From Xiheimicrobium sp052034585 (GTDB lineage Bacteria > Myxococcota > Myxococcia > Myxococcales > Myxococcaceae), in assembly GCA_052034585.1 (NCBI GenBank), contig JBPOIJ010000081.1, positions 1-64,000 of the forward strand: a DNA stretch of 64,000 nucleotides, written 5' to 3'. Under the pieces are notes generated by a model. The model saw nothing but the letters and a program-made list of their open reading frames with translations, did not search any database and was not told the DNA's origin. Within the stretch, counting starts at the first letter, position 1; every line of letters begins with the position of its first letter. Made by a program: the position numbers and the translations under genes. Positions 15,448 to 25,137 of this stretch are shown in pieces.

Positions 15448-16992
15448 CTAGCCGCGCAGCGCGGTCTTGAGCACCTTGCCTCGATCGCTCCGCGGCAACG
15501 CCTCGAGGAAGACGACCTGTCGCGGGGCCTTGAAGGGGGCGAGCGACTCCCGAACGTGCGCCTTGAGCTGTTCGCCCAGCCCTTCGCCCGCCTGGTGCCC
15601 TTCGTTCAGCGCCACGAAGGCCTTCGGCTTCTCGAGCCCGTCGGCGTCCTTGAAGCCGATGACGGCCGCCTCGCGCACGGCTGGGTGTTGGAGCAGCGCG
15701 TTCTCGACCTCGACCGGCGAGAGCCACTTGCCGCCGACCTTGAGCATGTCGTCGCCGCGCCCGCAGAAGTAGAAGTACCCGTCGTCGTCGTGCTGGAACT
15801 TGTCGGCCGAGACGCACCAGTCACCTCGGAAGGTGGACTTCGACTTCTCGTGTTGTTGCCAGTACTCGAGCGCCATCGAGTCGCCCGACACCCAGAGCGT
15901 GCCCACCTCTCCGCGAGGCAGCTCGCGGCCGTCGTCGTCGCACACCTTCGCGCGATACCCCTCGACGGGGCGGCCGAGCGAGCCGAGCTTCACGTCACCG
16001 AGCCGGTTGGTGATGAAGATGTGGAACATCTCGGCCGAGCCGATGCCGTCGAGGATCTCCACGCCGGTGCGCTTCTTCCAGCGCGAATAGAGCTCTGCAG
16101 GCAGCGCCTCGCCCGCGCTGATCGCCAGGCGGAACGACGAGAAGTCGACCTTCTCGACGCCCTCCGCGTTGAGGATCTGGTTGAGGGCGGTCGGCACCGC
16201 GGTGAGCACGGTGGGCCGGTGCCTGGCGATGAGCGGGAACAGCTTCTCGGGCGTCGGCTTTTCCTTGAACAACACGCACGAGCCACCAGCGAGGAGCGGG
16301 AAGAGCAAGTTCGAGCCGAGCGCGTACCCGAAGGCGAGCCGCGGCACCGAGAGCCCGAGGTCTTTCTCGGAGTAGCCGATCACCGGCAGGCCGTAGGTGA
16401 GCGCGTTGAAGACGAAGTCGTGCTGCTTGTGCACCGCGCCCTTGGGGAAGCCCGTCGAGCCGGAGGTGTACAGCCAGACGCAGGTGTCGTCGCGGTGGGT
16501 CGGGGCGAAGGAGGGGTCGGGCTTCACCTTCGCGAGCTCGGCGTCGTAGCCGAGGTGTCGGCCCGGCTCGCCCACCACCAGCACGTGCTTCAGGTGGGGG
16601 CACTTCGGGCGCACCTCGTCGACCGTCGGCAGGGTCGCCGCGTCGACCACCAGGATCTTCGCTCGGGTGTAGTTGAGGTAGTACTCGACCTCGTCGGCCT
16701 TGAGCCCGGGGTTCACCGCGCTCACCACGCCACCCGCCTTCACCACGCCGAGCCAGGCCGAAGCGAACTGGGGCACGTCGGGGAGCATCAGGAGGACCCG
16801 CTGCTCGAGCTCGAGGCCCAGGCCCTTGTAGACGGCGGTGACGCGGTTGGTCTGATCGGCGAGCTGCCCGTACGTCGTCACCGTGTCTTCGAAGTAGATC
16901 GCCGGCGCGCTCGGCTGCCTGGCTGCCTGCTGGAAGAGGAAGACGTCGGCGAGGTTGAGCGTCTCGGGGAGCTTGAACGGGTCGAGCGACAT
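15448..16992 (-). CDS. Benzoate-CoA ligase-family acyl-CoA synthetase
   Basis: A 514-residue member of the AMP-forming adenylate superfamily, which activates a carboxylic acid as acyl-AMP and then transfers it to CoA. The signature P-loop is LYTSGSTGFPKGAVHKQ, later motifs include ISAGEALPAELY, DGIGSAEMFHIF and FYFCGRGDDMLKVGGKWLSP, and the C-terminal lysine is in PRSDRGKVLKTAL. FAYG-like and SAEMFHIF segments match the benzoate/4-hydroxybenzoate-CoA ligase branch. The start is set at MSLDPFKLPETLN; an upstream ATG seven codons earlier is less typical. No other aromatic-degradation gene adjoins it. Confidence 0.88.
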   Translation of the reverse strand: MSLDPFKLPETLNLADVFLFQQAARQPSAPAIYFEDTVTTYGQLADQTNRVTAVYKGLGLELEQRVLLMLPDVPQFASAWLGVVKAGGVVSAVNPGLKADEVEYYLNYTRAKILVVDAATLPTVDEVRPKCPHLKHVLVVGEPGRHLGYDAELAKVKPDPSFAPTHRDDTCVWLYTSGSTGFPKGAVHKQHDFVFNALTYGLPVIGYSEKDLGLSVPRLAFGYALGSNLLFPLLAGGSCVLFKEKPTPEKLFPLIARHRPTVLTAVPTALNQILNAEGVEKVDFSSFRLAISAGEALPAELYSRWKKRTGVEILDGIGSAEMFHIFITNRLGDVKLGSLGRPVEGYRAKVCDDDGRELPRGEVGTLWVSGDSMALEYWQQHEKSKSTFRGDWCVSADKFQHDDDGYFYFCGRGDDMLKVGGKWLSPVEVENALLQHPAVREAAVIGFKDADGLEKPKAFVALNEGHQAGEGLGEQLKAHVRESLAPFKAPRQVVFLEALPRSDRGKVLKTALRG

Positions 16993-17060
16993 GGCGGCGC
17001 AAGGTAGCACCAAGGCCGTCGTCCCGAGTCAACGCATCGCCGACGTGGCAGGCTCCGCGC

Positions 17061-17801
17061 GTGTTCGATTTCGACGCGCACGAGGCCGCGCTCACGGCGC
17101 ACGTCACCCGGCGAATGATCGAGCTCGCGGCGCTCGAGCGAGGCGCGCGTGTGCTCGACGTCGGCTGCGGTCGCGGGCAGGTGGCGTTCGAGTGTCTCGC
17201 GGCGATCGAGCCGGGCGGGAGCGTGCTCGGGCTCGACGTCGACGAGGCGGCGGTGGCGGCGGTGAACGCTCGCGCCGTGCCCGCGGTGAGGGCCGTCGTG
17301 GCGTCGGCCGAGCAGTTCGGCTGCGATCGCCGGTTCGACGCTGCGCTGGCGCGTTGGAGCCTCGCCTCGATGAGCGAGCCGGCGAAGGCCCTTGGCTCCG
17401 TCGCCGCCGTGCTCGAGCCCGGAGCGCCCTTCGTCGTCGGCACCTGGGCGAGCGCGGAGTGGTGGTCGGTGCCGCGCGCGCTGATCGGCCGATTCGCAGC
17501 GCTCCCTGCGGTCGACTCCCGAACGCCGAGCGCCCTTCGCTTCGCCGCCATCGAGGCCTTCACCGAGCTCGCCGCTCCCTGGTTCGAGGTCGAGGCGGTC
17601 GAGCAGCTCGCGACGACGGTCGTGGAGGGCGCACCCGAGTGGCTCCTCGCCTGGACGGAGCACGTCTTCGCGCGGTGGATCGCGCTGGTGCCGGTCGACG
17701 CACGAGCTGCGTTTCGTGCCGATGCGCTCGGCGAGCTGCGCACGCTTCGTTCACTTCGTGGAGTGACCCACCTGGCGTGCCTGCGGCGGAGCGCGACATG
17801 A
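17061..17801 (+). CDS. SAM-dependent class I methyltransferase
   Basis: A 246-residue protein starting at GTG 17061 with the SAM-binding motif I VLDVGCGRGQVAFE (residues 32-45) and motif post-I GSVLGLDVDE. The remaining blocks (FDAALARWSLASM, LEPGAPFVVGTWA) fit the UbiE/Coq5-like fold that methylates small molecules. The substrate is unknown. Its TGA overlaps the ATG of the following acetyltransferase gene by 4 bp, so the pair is an operon. Confidence 0.9.
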   Translation: MFDFDAHEAALTAHVTRRMIELAALERGARVLDVGCGRGQVAFECLAAIEPGGSVLGLDVDEAAVAAVNARAVPAVRAVVASAEQFGCDRRFDAALARWSLASMSEPAKALGSVAAVLEPGAPFVVGTWASAEWWSVPRALIGRFAALPAVDSRTPSALRFAAIEAFTELAAPWFEVEAVEQLATTVVEGAPEWLLAWTEHVFARWIALVPVDARAAFRADALGELRTLRSLRGVTHLACLRRSAT

Positions 17802-18223
17802 AGCTCGAGTGTTTCGAGGACGTGCCCGAGCGCGTGCTGCGCGCCGTCGACGACGGGCTCTCGGCCTTCAATCGCCGCGCGGCGCCGCTCGAGCAGGTGC
17901 GTACGCTCGGGTGCGCGGCTCACTCGGACGAGGGCCGGCTCCTCGGAGGCGCGGTCGGGCGAACCTGGGGCGCCTGCGCCGAGCTCCAGCAGCTCTGGGT
18001 CGAGGAGGCCGTGCGTTCGCAGGGCGTGGGTGCGGCGCTCCTCGAAGCGTTCGAGACCGAGGCGCGGCGCCGCGGCTGCGCGATCGTCTTCCTCGACACC
18101 TTCTCGTTCCAGGCGAGGCCCTTCTACGAACGCCACGGCTATGCGGTCGCGCTGGCGATCGAAGGGTACGGCGACGGCATCACCCGCTTCACGATGCTCA
18201 AGCGCCTCACCGTCGGCGGATGA
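17798..18223 (+). CDS. GNAT-family N-acetyltransferase
   Basis: A 141-residue GCN5-related acetyltransferase. The acetyl-CoA-binding motif A is LQQLWVEEAVRSQGVGAALLEAFE, with the loop RxxGxG/A, and motif B is FLDTFSFQARPFYERHGY. The substrate is unknown. The start overlaps the methyltransferase stop (ATGA at 17798-17801), giving translational coupling. Its 3' end overlaps the convergent small membrane-protein gene by 17 bp. Confidence 0.9.
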   Translation: MKLECFEDVPERVLRAVDDGLSAFNRRAAPLEQVRTLGCAAHSDEGRLLGGAVGRTWGACAELQQLWVEEAVRSQGVGAALLEAFETEARRRGCAIVFLDTFSFQARPFYERHGYAVALAIEGYGDGITRFTMLKRLTVGG

Positions 18224-18452
18224 AGAGGAACAGACCGGCGGAGAGGAGCCCCATGCCGAGCGCCGCCAAGCCCTGCTGGCGCGCGATCGACGCAGCGAGC
18301 TGACGCTCGAAGGTGCACTCCTCGGCGCCGAGCGCGGCGCAGTCGACCTGGAGGCGCAGCGCCGCGAAGACGAGCAGCACGATCGCTCCGATGGCGAGCG
18401 CCGAGACCAACCCCACGACTGCGGCTTTGATCAAGCGGCTGCTCATGCGCAC
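18207..18452 (-). CDS. Small two-helix membrane protein, unknown
   Basis: An 81-residue hypothetical protein with two membrane segments: LIKAAVVGLVSALAIGAIVLLVFAAL (about residues 7-32) and GLAALGMGLLSAGLFLFI (about 61-78), ending in Arg-Arg-Arg. The loop between carries two cysteines (DCAALGAEEC) and probably lies on the periplasmic side if the positive tail is cytoplasmic. Support comes from its sensible hydrophobicity pattern and its position, diverging from the glycosyltransferase gene; no family was recognised. Its 3' end overlaps the acetyltransferase gene on the other strand. Confidence 0.55.
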   Translation of the reverse strand: MRMSSRLIKAAVVGLVSALAIGAIVLLVFAALRLQVDCAALGAEECTFERQLAASIARQQGLAALGMGLLSAGLFLFIRRR

Positions 18453-18578
18453 CAGTTGCGCAGCGGCCTGCGCAGGAACCTCGAGCCAACCTCGCGAACG
18501 CGGGCCGCGCCACCGGTATTTCCCCCGCGGCCCTCACCGTGCAGAGCTAGGCTCCTGCCGCGCATTCGGGAGACCCAC

Positions 18579-19676
18579 ATGAAGATCCTCTATGGAGTCG
18601 TCGGTGAAGGCATGGGGCACGCCACCCGCTCACGGGTGGTGCTCGAGCACCTCACCAAGTACCACGACGTGCACATCGTCGTGTCGGGCCGGGCGCGCGA
18701 CTACCTCGCCAAGCGCTTCGCGAACGTGCACAACATCTGGGGCTTCACCATCTCGTACGAAGGCAACTCGGTCTCGAAGTGGCAGACCGTGCTGCAGAAC
18801 CTCAAGGGCGCGATCACCGGTTGGCCTCAGAACGTGAAGAAGTACTTCGAGCTCGTCGACACCTTCGAGCCCGACGTGGTGATCAGCGACTTCGAGTCGT
18901 TCAGCTACCTCTACGGCCGCAACCATCGGCTGCCGGTGATCAGCGTCGACAACATGCAGATCATCAACCGCTGCGAGCACGAGACCGATCTGCTCGCCGG
19001 TCACGAAGACAGCTTCGAGCTCACCCGCGGCATCGTGAAGTCGAAGGCGCCAGGCTGTTTCCACTACCTCATCACGACCTTCTTCTATCCCCGCATCCGC
19101 AAGGAGCGCACCTCGCTGGTGCCATCGATCCTCCGGCCGGAGATCATCGCGGCGAAGAGCGAGCCGGGCGATCACCTGCTCGTGTACCAGACGACGGGCG
19201 GCAACACCCAGCTCATCGAGGACCTCAAGCGGTCGGGCCTCGAGTGCCGGATCTATGGCTACAAGCGAGAGCTCAAGCAGGACGAGCGCGACGGCAACCT
19301 GCTGTTCCGGCCGTTCTCCGAGGCGGGCTTCATCGACGATCTCCGCACTGCGCGCGCGGTCGTTGGTGGCGGCGGCTACACGCTGATGAGCGAGGCGGTG
19401 TACCTCCACAAGCCGATGCTCTCGGTGCCGATCGGTGGCCAGTTCGAGCAGGTACTCAACGCGCTCTACCTGGAGAAGCTGAACTACGGCATGTACGCGA
19501 AGAGCCTCGAAGGCGACGCGCTCGCCAAGTTCCTCGAGCGGGTGCCGGGCTGTCAGAAGTCGCTCGCCAGCTACACGCAAGACGGCAATCGGACGATGCT
19601 CTCGGCGCTCGATGCCCAGCTCGTCGCGGCCGGCGAGAAGAAGGGCGTGGAGTGGGACACCGTGACCGTCTCCTGA
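18579..19676 (+). CDS. MJ1255/VC2487-type glycosyltransferase (GT-B, MurG-like)
   Basis: A 365-residue GT-B-fold protein. It starts MKILYGVVGEGMGHATRS, whose GxGHxxR loop is characteristic of MurG-like and UDP-glucosyl transferases. The second half holds GDHLLVYQTTGGN and the donor-binding region ARAVVGGGGYTLMSEAVYLHKPMLSVPIGGQFEQVLNA. This combination matches the MJ1255/VC2487 family of uncharacterised glycosyltransferases. GGGAG seven bases before the ATG supports the start. The sugar and acceptor are unknown. Confidence 0.85.
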   Translation: MKILYGVVGEGMGHATRSRVVLEHLTKYHDVHIVVSGRARDYLAKRFANVHNIWGFTISYEGNSVSKWQTVLQNLKGAITGWPQNVKKYFELVDTFEPDVVISDFESFSYLYGRNHRLPVISVDNMQIINRCEHETDLLAGHEDSFELTRGIVKSKAPGCFHYLITTFFYPRIRKERTSLVPSILRPEIIAAKSEPGDHLLVYQTTGGNTQLIEDLKRSGLECRIYGYKRELKQDERDGNLLFRPFSEAGFIDDLRTARAVVGGGGYTLMSEAVYLHKPMLSVPIGGQFEQVLNALYLEKLNYGMYAKSLEGDALAKFLERVPGCQKSLASYTQDGNRTMLSALDAQLVAAGEKKGVEWDTVTVS

Positions 19677-19827
19677 GCCCCTCAGATCTTCGAGGGAGGG
19701 AGCAAGCGGGCTCCACTCGTTTGCTGGGGCTTGACCGATTCGCGGTCTCCCTCGCGGCGGCCCTCCCTGGGTTCGCGCACTTCGGGTCGTTCGGGTGCAG
19801 GGAACGAAGCCTGCACAGGCAAGGCTC

Positions 19828-22119
19828 ATGAGACGTCTGTTGGTAGTGATGTTCGCGCTCAGCTCCTGCATGGGAGAGGTGTCGGACAGCGACGGTGGCC
19901 TCGCTGGCGTCGACGGAGGGAAGGACGCGGGAGCGCTCCCCGACGCAGGTGAGCCAGACGCGGGTGGGGCCGACGCAGGCGAGGTCGACGCAGGTGAAGC
20001 CGATGCCGGTGAAGCCGATGCCGGGGGCGTCGATGCGGGGAACTCCGATGCGGGAGTCGTCGCCGATGCGGGCGAGGTGGATGGAGGCGGCGCCGACGCG
20101 GGGACCTCCGATGCAGGCTCGATCGATGGCGGGGTCTCGGACGCAGGCCGTGCCGACGCCGGAGTCACCGATGGCGGAGTGGACGCAGGTGGAAGCGACG
20201 CGGGCTCCGACGGTGGCGTCCCTGACGCGGGCCTCGTGGGAGATCTGCTCGTCACCCCGCGACCGCTCTCCTTCGGCAGTACGCCCGTGGGCAGCCCGCT
20301 CATTCGAACCATCACCTTCTTGAACCAAGGCACGGCGCGCCTCACCGTCTCCCAGCTCGCCCTCACCGGTCCCTTCGCGATGCAGGGCCTGCTCGCGCCG
20401 TTCAACCTCCTCCCTGGTGCGAGCGTGAGCGCCTCGATCGTCTTCACGCCGGTCAACGCCGGTGCCGCGACGGGCACGCTCACCGTCACCAGCGACGCGC
20501 TCAACCCGACGGTGACGGTCGCTCTCGACGGCGTTGGGTTGGGCGCGCTCGTCTATCCACCTCCCACCGGCGAGCCGCCGTCTCCGCTCTTCGACGTTCA
20601 AGTGATCGACGGCCGAGGCACACCGCAGCCGTCGTTCGTCGCCTACAGCCCAGCCCGGCAGGTGACGACGGCGGGGTGGCACGGCACCGACGCGCAGGCC
20701 GGGCGCTCGTTCAGTTGGACGACGTTCGAGACCGACGTTCCCGTGGTGGTGCGGGTGACCAAGCGTCAGGGCACCTTCACCCAGGCGCGGGTTCGGCCCA
20801 CGCGCTACGGCATCACGCCGACGACGGTGAACGCCAGCACGATTCAGTTCACGATCTCACCGAACCAGAAGGTGTCGGTCGAGTTCGACAGCACGCAGGC
20901 ACCCTGCTCGTACGCGATGTCGACCTGCGTGCGTGACATCTTGACCGTCTTCGCCGACCGCCGAGAAGCCCAGTCGCCGATCGCCTCGGTTCCAGCCGCC
21001 GACGTCCATCGACCGGCCCCTGGGAGCTACGCCACCAACGCGACGGTGATGGGCATGACGGCGCCGCTGGTGAGCACGATGGGCAACGCGATGGGCAAGC
21101 GGGTCGTCGTCTTCGGGCCCGGGGTGTACTCGATCGGCTACTGGCAGGTCCCGCCGAACGTCGAGCAGATCCACCTCGAGGGTGGAGCGATCGTCTACGG
21201 CGCGCTCGAGATCCTCCCGCTGGGCGCACCGCCGGCCGCCGACGACTACTTGAACGCCTGGAGCCTTCCGCATCGGCCGCGCTTCAAGCTCACCGGCCAC
21301 GGCATTCTCTCGGGGCAGCGCGTGCCTTGGCACGTCACGACCGATCTCCAGTACTGCGTCGACGACGCCTGTGGCTGGTGGAAGATGATTCGCCTCGTCC
21401 GCTACGCGGCCTTCGACATGACGATCGAGGACGTCACCCTCGCCGGTACCCCGTACTGGACGGTGACCGCGGCGAGCATCGCGGACGACCGCGTCGCGGT
21501 GCACATGCGCAACTTCAAGGTCCTCGGCGCGTGGGCCTTCAACAACGACGGGGTCCACCTGACGCCTGGTGGTGACGTACGCGACTGCTTCGTGCAGGCG
21601 AACGACGACGCGGTGAACTTCGAAGGCTCGGACGCAGGCATGTCGAACTGCGTGATGTGGAGCTTCGAGAACGGCGGCACCTTTCAGAGCGGCTGGTACC
21701 CGAAGACGATCTCGAACATCGCGGTGCGCGACATCGACGTCATTCACCAGGAAGGGTGGTGGGGCGGCGGCGACACGAGCGGCATCTTCGACTTCTACCC
21801 AGCCTCGGGCCCCGGGCGGATCAGCGCGATCGACTTCACCAACCTCAACGTCGAAGGGCCCCTGCTGCGGCTGACGACCCTCAGCCCTCAGGGCGGTCAG
21901 CGCATCGACACCGTGACCTTCACCAACGTGAACGTCGAGGCGTGGGGCAACGACATCTTCAACTCCAACCGCTTCAACGTGCTCAACGGAACGGACGGCG
22001 GAGTGATCGCCGATTTCACCTTCACGAACCTGCGCGTCGGCGGCGTGACCGTCACCAACGCGGCCCAAGGCCGCTTCCAGCTGAACGGGAACGTGAGCAA
22101 CGTGCGCTTCCTCCCGTGA
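19828..22119 (+). CDS. Surface lipoprotein: Asp-Ala-Gly tether, ASH-like domain, GH49-like beta-helix
   Basis: A 763-residue lipoprotein with lipobox LSSC (Cys14). Residues 20-143 are a long DAG-rich tether with Asp-Ala-Gly about every five residues. About residues 150-240 form an ASH/choice-of-anchor-D immunoglobulin-like domain (TPRPLSFGSTPVGSPLIRTITF). The C-terminal half resembles glycoside hydrolase family 49 (dextranase/isopullulanase-like) right-handed beta-helices: VVVFGPGVYSIGYWQVPP, FNNDGVHLTPGGDVRDCF and ANDDAVNFEG, which supply the expected acidic residues. It may cleave an alpha-glucan at the cell surface; substrate and activity are inferred. Confidence 0.78.
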   Translation: MRRLLVVMFALSSCMGEVSDSDGGLAGVDGGKDAGALPDAGEPDAGGADAGEVDAGEADAGEADAGGVDAGNSDAGVVADAGEVDGGGADAGTSDAGSIDGGVSDAGRADAGVTDGGVDAGGSDAGSDGGVPDAGLVGDLLVTPRPLSFGSTPVGSPLIRTITFLNQGTARLTVSQLALTGPFAMQGLLAPFNLLPGASVSASIVFTPVNAGAATGTLTVTSDALNPTVTVALDGVGLGALVYPPPTGEPPSPLFDVQVIDGRGTPQPSFVAYSPARQVTTAGWHGTDAQAGRSFSWTTFETDVPVVVRVTKRQGTFTQARVRPTRYGITPTTVNASTIQFTISPNQKVSVEFDSTQAPCSYAMSTCVRDILTVFADRREAQSPIASVPAADVHRPAPGSYATNATVMGMTAPLVSTMGNAMGKRVVVFGPGVYSIGYWQVPPNVEQIHLEGGAIVYGALEILPLGAPPAADDYLNAWSLPHRPRFKLTGHGILSGQRVPWHVTTDLQYCVDDACGWWKMIRLVRYAAFDMTIEDVTLAGTPYWTVTAASIADDRVAVHMRNFKVLGAWAFNNDGVHLTPGGDVRDCFVQANDDAVNFEGSDAGMSNCVMWSFENGGTFQSGWYPKTISNIAVRDIDVIHQEGWWGGGDTSGIFDFYPASGPGRISAIDFTNLNVEGPLLRLTTLSPQGGQRIDTVTFTNVNVEAWGNDIFNSNRFNVLNGTDGGVIADFTFTNLRVGGVTVTNAAQGRFQLNGNVSNVRFLP

Positions 22120-22144
22120 CGCGAGCGGGTAGGCTGCCCATCGG

Positions 22145-24010
22145 ATGGCAGACGTGGCCGACGAACAGCTGGCGACCGTGCTGCGCAGCTTGGGGAGCGC
22201 CGCCGAGACGGTCGTTCGAAGCCCGGGCTCCACCATCGAGCCACCAAGAGAGGTCCGGAGCGGCCGCAAGGCCCTCGAGGTGCTCCAGAGCCTGACCCAC
22301 GACGATCGCTCGCTGGTGAACGAGGGCGTGTTGGGCCAGGGCGCGATGGGGGTGGTGCAGCTCGCCCGCCAAGTCGCGCTCGATCGTCAGGTCGCGGTGA
22401 AGACGCTCAAGGACCGCTCGGTGCCGAACGCCGAGGCGCTGCTGTCGGAAGCGATGCTCGCTGGCTCGCTCGAGCACCCGGGCATTCTGCCCATCTACGC
22501 GCTCTCGCTCGCGGCCGATGGAACGCCGTTGGTGGTGATGAAGCGCATCGAGGGCGTCACCTGGGCGCAGGCGCTGCGCGACGACACGATCCGCCAGCTC
22601 CACGCGCCCGGCCGCTCGCGCCTCGAGGCGCACCTGCGAATCGCCGCCCAGCTCTGCAACGCGGTGCACTTCGCGCACAGCCGCCAGGTGATCCACCGCG
22701 ATCTCAAGCCCGACAACGTCATGCTCGGGCGCTTTGGAGAGGTCTACCTCGTCGACTGGGGCATCGCGACCGCTCCCGGGCCCTCGAACCAGTTCGCCGG
22801 CACGCCGGCCTACATGGCACCCGAGATGATGGGCCTCGACGGTGCCACCCTCTCGCCTGCGACCGACGTCTATCTCCTCGGTGCGATCCTCTTCGAGGTG
22901 GTCACCGGCCACGCACCACACCTCGCGAAGAGCATTCCCGAGCTCGTCGAGAGCGTGGCGCGCGCCGAGCTGAAGGTGCCAGCGGAGGTGCCCTCCGAGC
23001 TGGCCGAGCTGATCGAGCACTGTCTGCGGAGAGTTCCATCGCAGCGCCCGGCGAACGCCCTCGAAGTCAAGACGGCGATCGAGGCCTTTCTCGAGCACCA
23101 GGGCTCGCGGGAGCTGATGCAACAGTCGCTGGTTCGCGCGAAGGAACTCGACGAGGCGATCGCGCGTACGCCGCCCGACCCGATCGCCGTGGCGCGTCTC
23201 TTCTCCGAGTGCCGCTTCGGCTTTCAACAAGCGCTGCGCACCTGGGGCCAGAACCTCGAGGCCCAGCGAGGCCTCGCCGACGCGACGGCACGAATGATCC
23301 GCTTCGAGCTGAGCCACGGCTCGGTGAAGACCGCCCGCACCTTGTTCGCCGAGCTCGTGGCCCCTCCTCCCGAGCTCTCGGCCGCGGTGATCGCCGCCGA
23401 GAACGCCGAGGCCGAGAAGGCACGCGAGTTCGCGCGGCTCCACCAGATCGCCGAGCTCGCCGACCCGCTCACCGGGAGTCGGGCGCGAATGATCTTCGCC
23501 ATCAGCCTCGGCGCGATCTGGACGATCGCGCCGCTCTTCCAGAGCCGCTACTACGGGGCGCACCCGGGCATGGACGAGACGATGGCGACCTGGCCGGTGG
23601 CGGTCGTCACGGCGATCGTCGTGCTGATCGCCCGCCTGCGTGCCTTCGGGCGAAGCCGCGCTGCGCTGAACCTGCAGATCAGCCAGTTCCTGTTGTTCTC
23701 GATGGCCGTGCAGTTGGTGGTGCTGCCAGTCCTCCGCTACGGCTTCGGAGGGATGGGGCGGTACGCCGTGCAGATGATGCTCGCCTACTGGTTCTTCGTC
23801 GGAGGGACGATCGCCGCGACGCTGGTTCGCGAGGTGTGGCCGACGCCGGTCGGCTTCCTGGTGGCGCTCCTCATCGCGCTCTGGGAACCGGAGCTTCGTT
23901 ACGAGGCGATCACCCTCGGCAACCTGGTGCTCCTGATCAACATGGTGGCGATGCTCCTCCAGCAGCGTCGGCAGCTGCGCGATCGGGCGAGCGGCCGGCC
24001 CACGACGTAG
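22145..24010 (+). CDS. Membrane Ser/Thr protein kinase, copy A (DWG variant)
   Basis: A 621-residue Hanks-type kinase. The glycine loop is VLGQGAMGVV (62-71), the ATP-binding lysine is Lys86 in VAVKTL, the catalytic loop is HRDLKPDN (184-191) and the activation segment begins DWG (204-206) instead of DFG, ending in GTPAYMAPE. Residues about 330-425 form a helical linker, and the C-terminal 190 residues contain about six membrane helices (from MIFAISLGAIWTIAPLF onward). The kinase domain therefore lies N-terminal and cytoplasmic, with a membrane domain of unknown sensing function. A paralogue lies at 25138-27018. Confidence 0.93.
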   Translation: MADVADEQLATVLRSLGSAAETVVRSPGSTIEPPREVRSGRKALEVLQSLTHDDRSLVNEGVLGQGAMGVVQLARQVALDRQVAVKTLKDRSVPNAEALLSEAMLAGSLEHPGILPIYALSLAADGTPLVVMKRIEGVTWAQALRDDTIRQLHAPGRSRLEAHLRIAAQLCNAVHFAHSRQVIHRDLKPDNVMLGRFGEVYLVDWGIATAPGPSNQFAGTPAYMAPEMMGLDGATLSPATDVYLLGAILFEVVTGHAPHLAKSIPELVESVARAELKVPAEVPSELAELIEHCLRRVPSQRPANALEVKTAIEAFLEHQGSRELMQQSLVRAKELDEAIARTPPDPIAVARLFSECRFGFQQALRTWGQNLEAQRGLADATARMIRFELSHGSVKTARTLFAELVAPPPELSAAVIAAENAEAEKAREFARLHQIAELADPLTGSRARMIFAISLGAIWTIAPLFQSRYYGAHPGMDETMATWPVAVVTAIVVLIARLRAFGRSRAALNLQISQFLLFSMAVQLVVLPVLRYGFGGMGRYAVQMMLAYWFFVGGTIAATLVREVWPTPVGFLVALLIALWEPELRYEAITLGNLVLLINMVAMLLQQRRQLRDRASGRPTT

Positions 24011-24066
24011 GCGCGCGGGCTCGATTCCCTGCGTACCGAAGGCCGATCGTCTGCCAGGATGGCGCG

Positions 24067-25131
24067 GTGCGCTCGCTCCTCGTCGCAGGCCTCTTGGTGT
24101 TGGTCGGCTGTAAGAAGTACGCTCCTGCGCGCGCGGTCGCTCCACTCGAGGCGGTGCCTCCTTCCGACGGGGTGCTCTCGCTCTTCGAGCCGGCGGCCGA
24201 TCGGTGCGAGTGGCGACGGCTCGACGTCGCGAGCGGCAAGTCGGCCACGGTCGCTTCGTTTGCGGGGACGTGCGTCGGAGCCCGGGTGGCGTTCAGCCCC
24301 GATGGCCAGCGCGCGGTCGTCTGGTTCGATCCCGCGAACGTGCAGTCCGCGGGCATGGGCGGCAGCGACGTCGGCAAGCCTGGCTACCCGGACGAACCCG
24401 TCGACGACGCGGCGAAGTCGAGGCTCTTTCTCGTCACCATCGCGAGTGGCGCGGTGACGACGCTCCCGCTGCCGGCCTTCGAGTTCTCCGAGCTGGGCCT
24501 CGACGCGAAGGGCGTGCTCGCGCTCTCGCTCGAAACGGTGAAGGACGAGGAGGTGGCCGCTGGAAAGACGATGGTCGACGGCAAGCCCTTTGCGCTCACT
24601 CCGGCCGACGAGGGCCTCGTCGCCCTGGCGCACGCCTCGAGGTTCGAGAAGGACGCCTGGCGGCGGGTCGAGACGAAGCAGACGACGACCGGCTGGGACT
24701 ATGGCCCCGGCGTGCGCGACCTCGACGCGTGGGATGCGCTCGGCCCGCGCAGCACGCTCCTCCTCGACACCCACCCCGATGGCGCCGCCGACGTCGACGA
24801 GGCCACTGCGAAGCGCCTCGCGAGCCTCGCACCGAAGCTTGGCGAGGGCAGCTGGTCGAGCTGGGGGACTCCACCGGCGCGCCTCTTCGGCTGGGTCGTC
24901 TCCGGGGAGTTCGCCCACACGACCGGCTACCTCGTCTTCGAGGGCACTCCACCGGTTCCGGCGCCGAAGGTCGGGTTCACGGACGGCGATCTCGTCGCCG
25001 TACGCCGCAAGGGGTCGTTGCTGCTGGTCGCCTCGGGTGGAGCGGGCACCCACCCACGCGTCTATCGGTTCGGGGCCCCGACGCTCGTCTGGTCCTCCGA
25101 CGCCGCTCGCGGCGCCGCCTTCTGGCCCTGA
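24067..25131 (+). CDS. Lipoprotein between two kinase genes, unknown
   Basis: A 354-residue protein starting at GTG 24067 with the leader MRSLLVAGLLVLVGC, lipobox LVGC and therefore a probable lipoprotein. The body has WD40-like or propeller-like segments (VAFSPDGQRAVVWFD, SRLFLVTIASGAVTTLPLP, GDLVAVRRKGSLLLVASGG), suggesting a beta-propeller fold. It has no recognised family. It sits between the two paralogous kinase genes on the same strand, 56 bp after the first and 6 bp before the second, so it could be the extracellular sensor or partner of one of them. Confidence 0.75.
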   Translation: MRSLLVAGLLVLVGCKKYAPARAVAPLEAVPPSDGVLSLFEPAADRCEWRRLDVASGKSATVASFAGTCVGARVAFSPDGQRAVVWFDPANVQSAGMGGSDVGKPGYPDEPVDDAAKSRLFLVTIASGAVTTLPLPAFEFSELGLDAKGVLALSLETVKDEEVAAGKTMVDGKPFALTPADEGLVALAHASRFEKDAWRRVETKQTTTGWDYGPGVRDLDAWDALGPRSTLLLDTHPDGAADVDEATAKRLASLAPKLGEGSWSSWGTPPARLFGWVVSGEFAHTTGYLVFEGTPPVPAPKVGFTDGDLVAVRRKGSLLLVASGGAGTHPRVYRFGAPTLVWSSDAARGAAFWP

Positions 25132-25137
25132 GTCCGC

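Noticed and set aside
19677..19827. Promoter-like TTGACC and a small GCAAGCG/CGTTTGC hairpin before the GH49-like gene
   Set aside because: No matching -10 element and no T tract, so neither a promoter nor a terminator could be supported.
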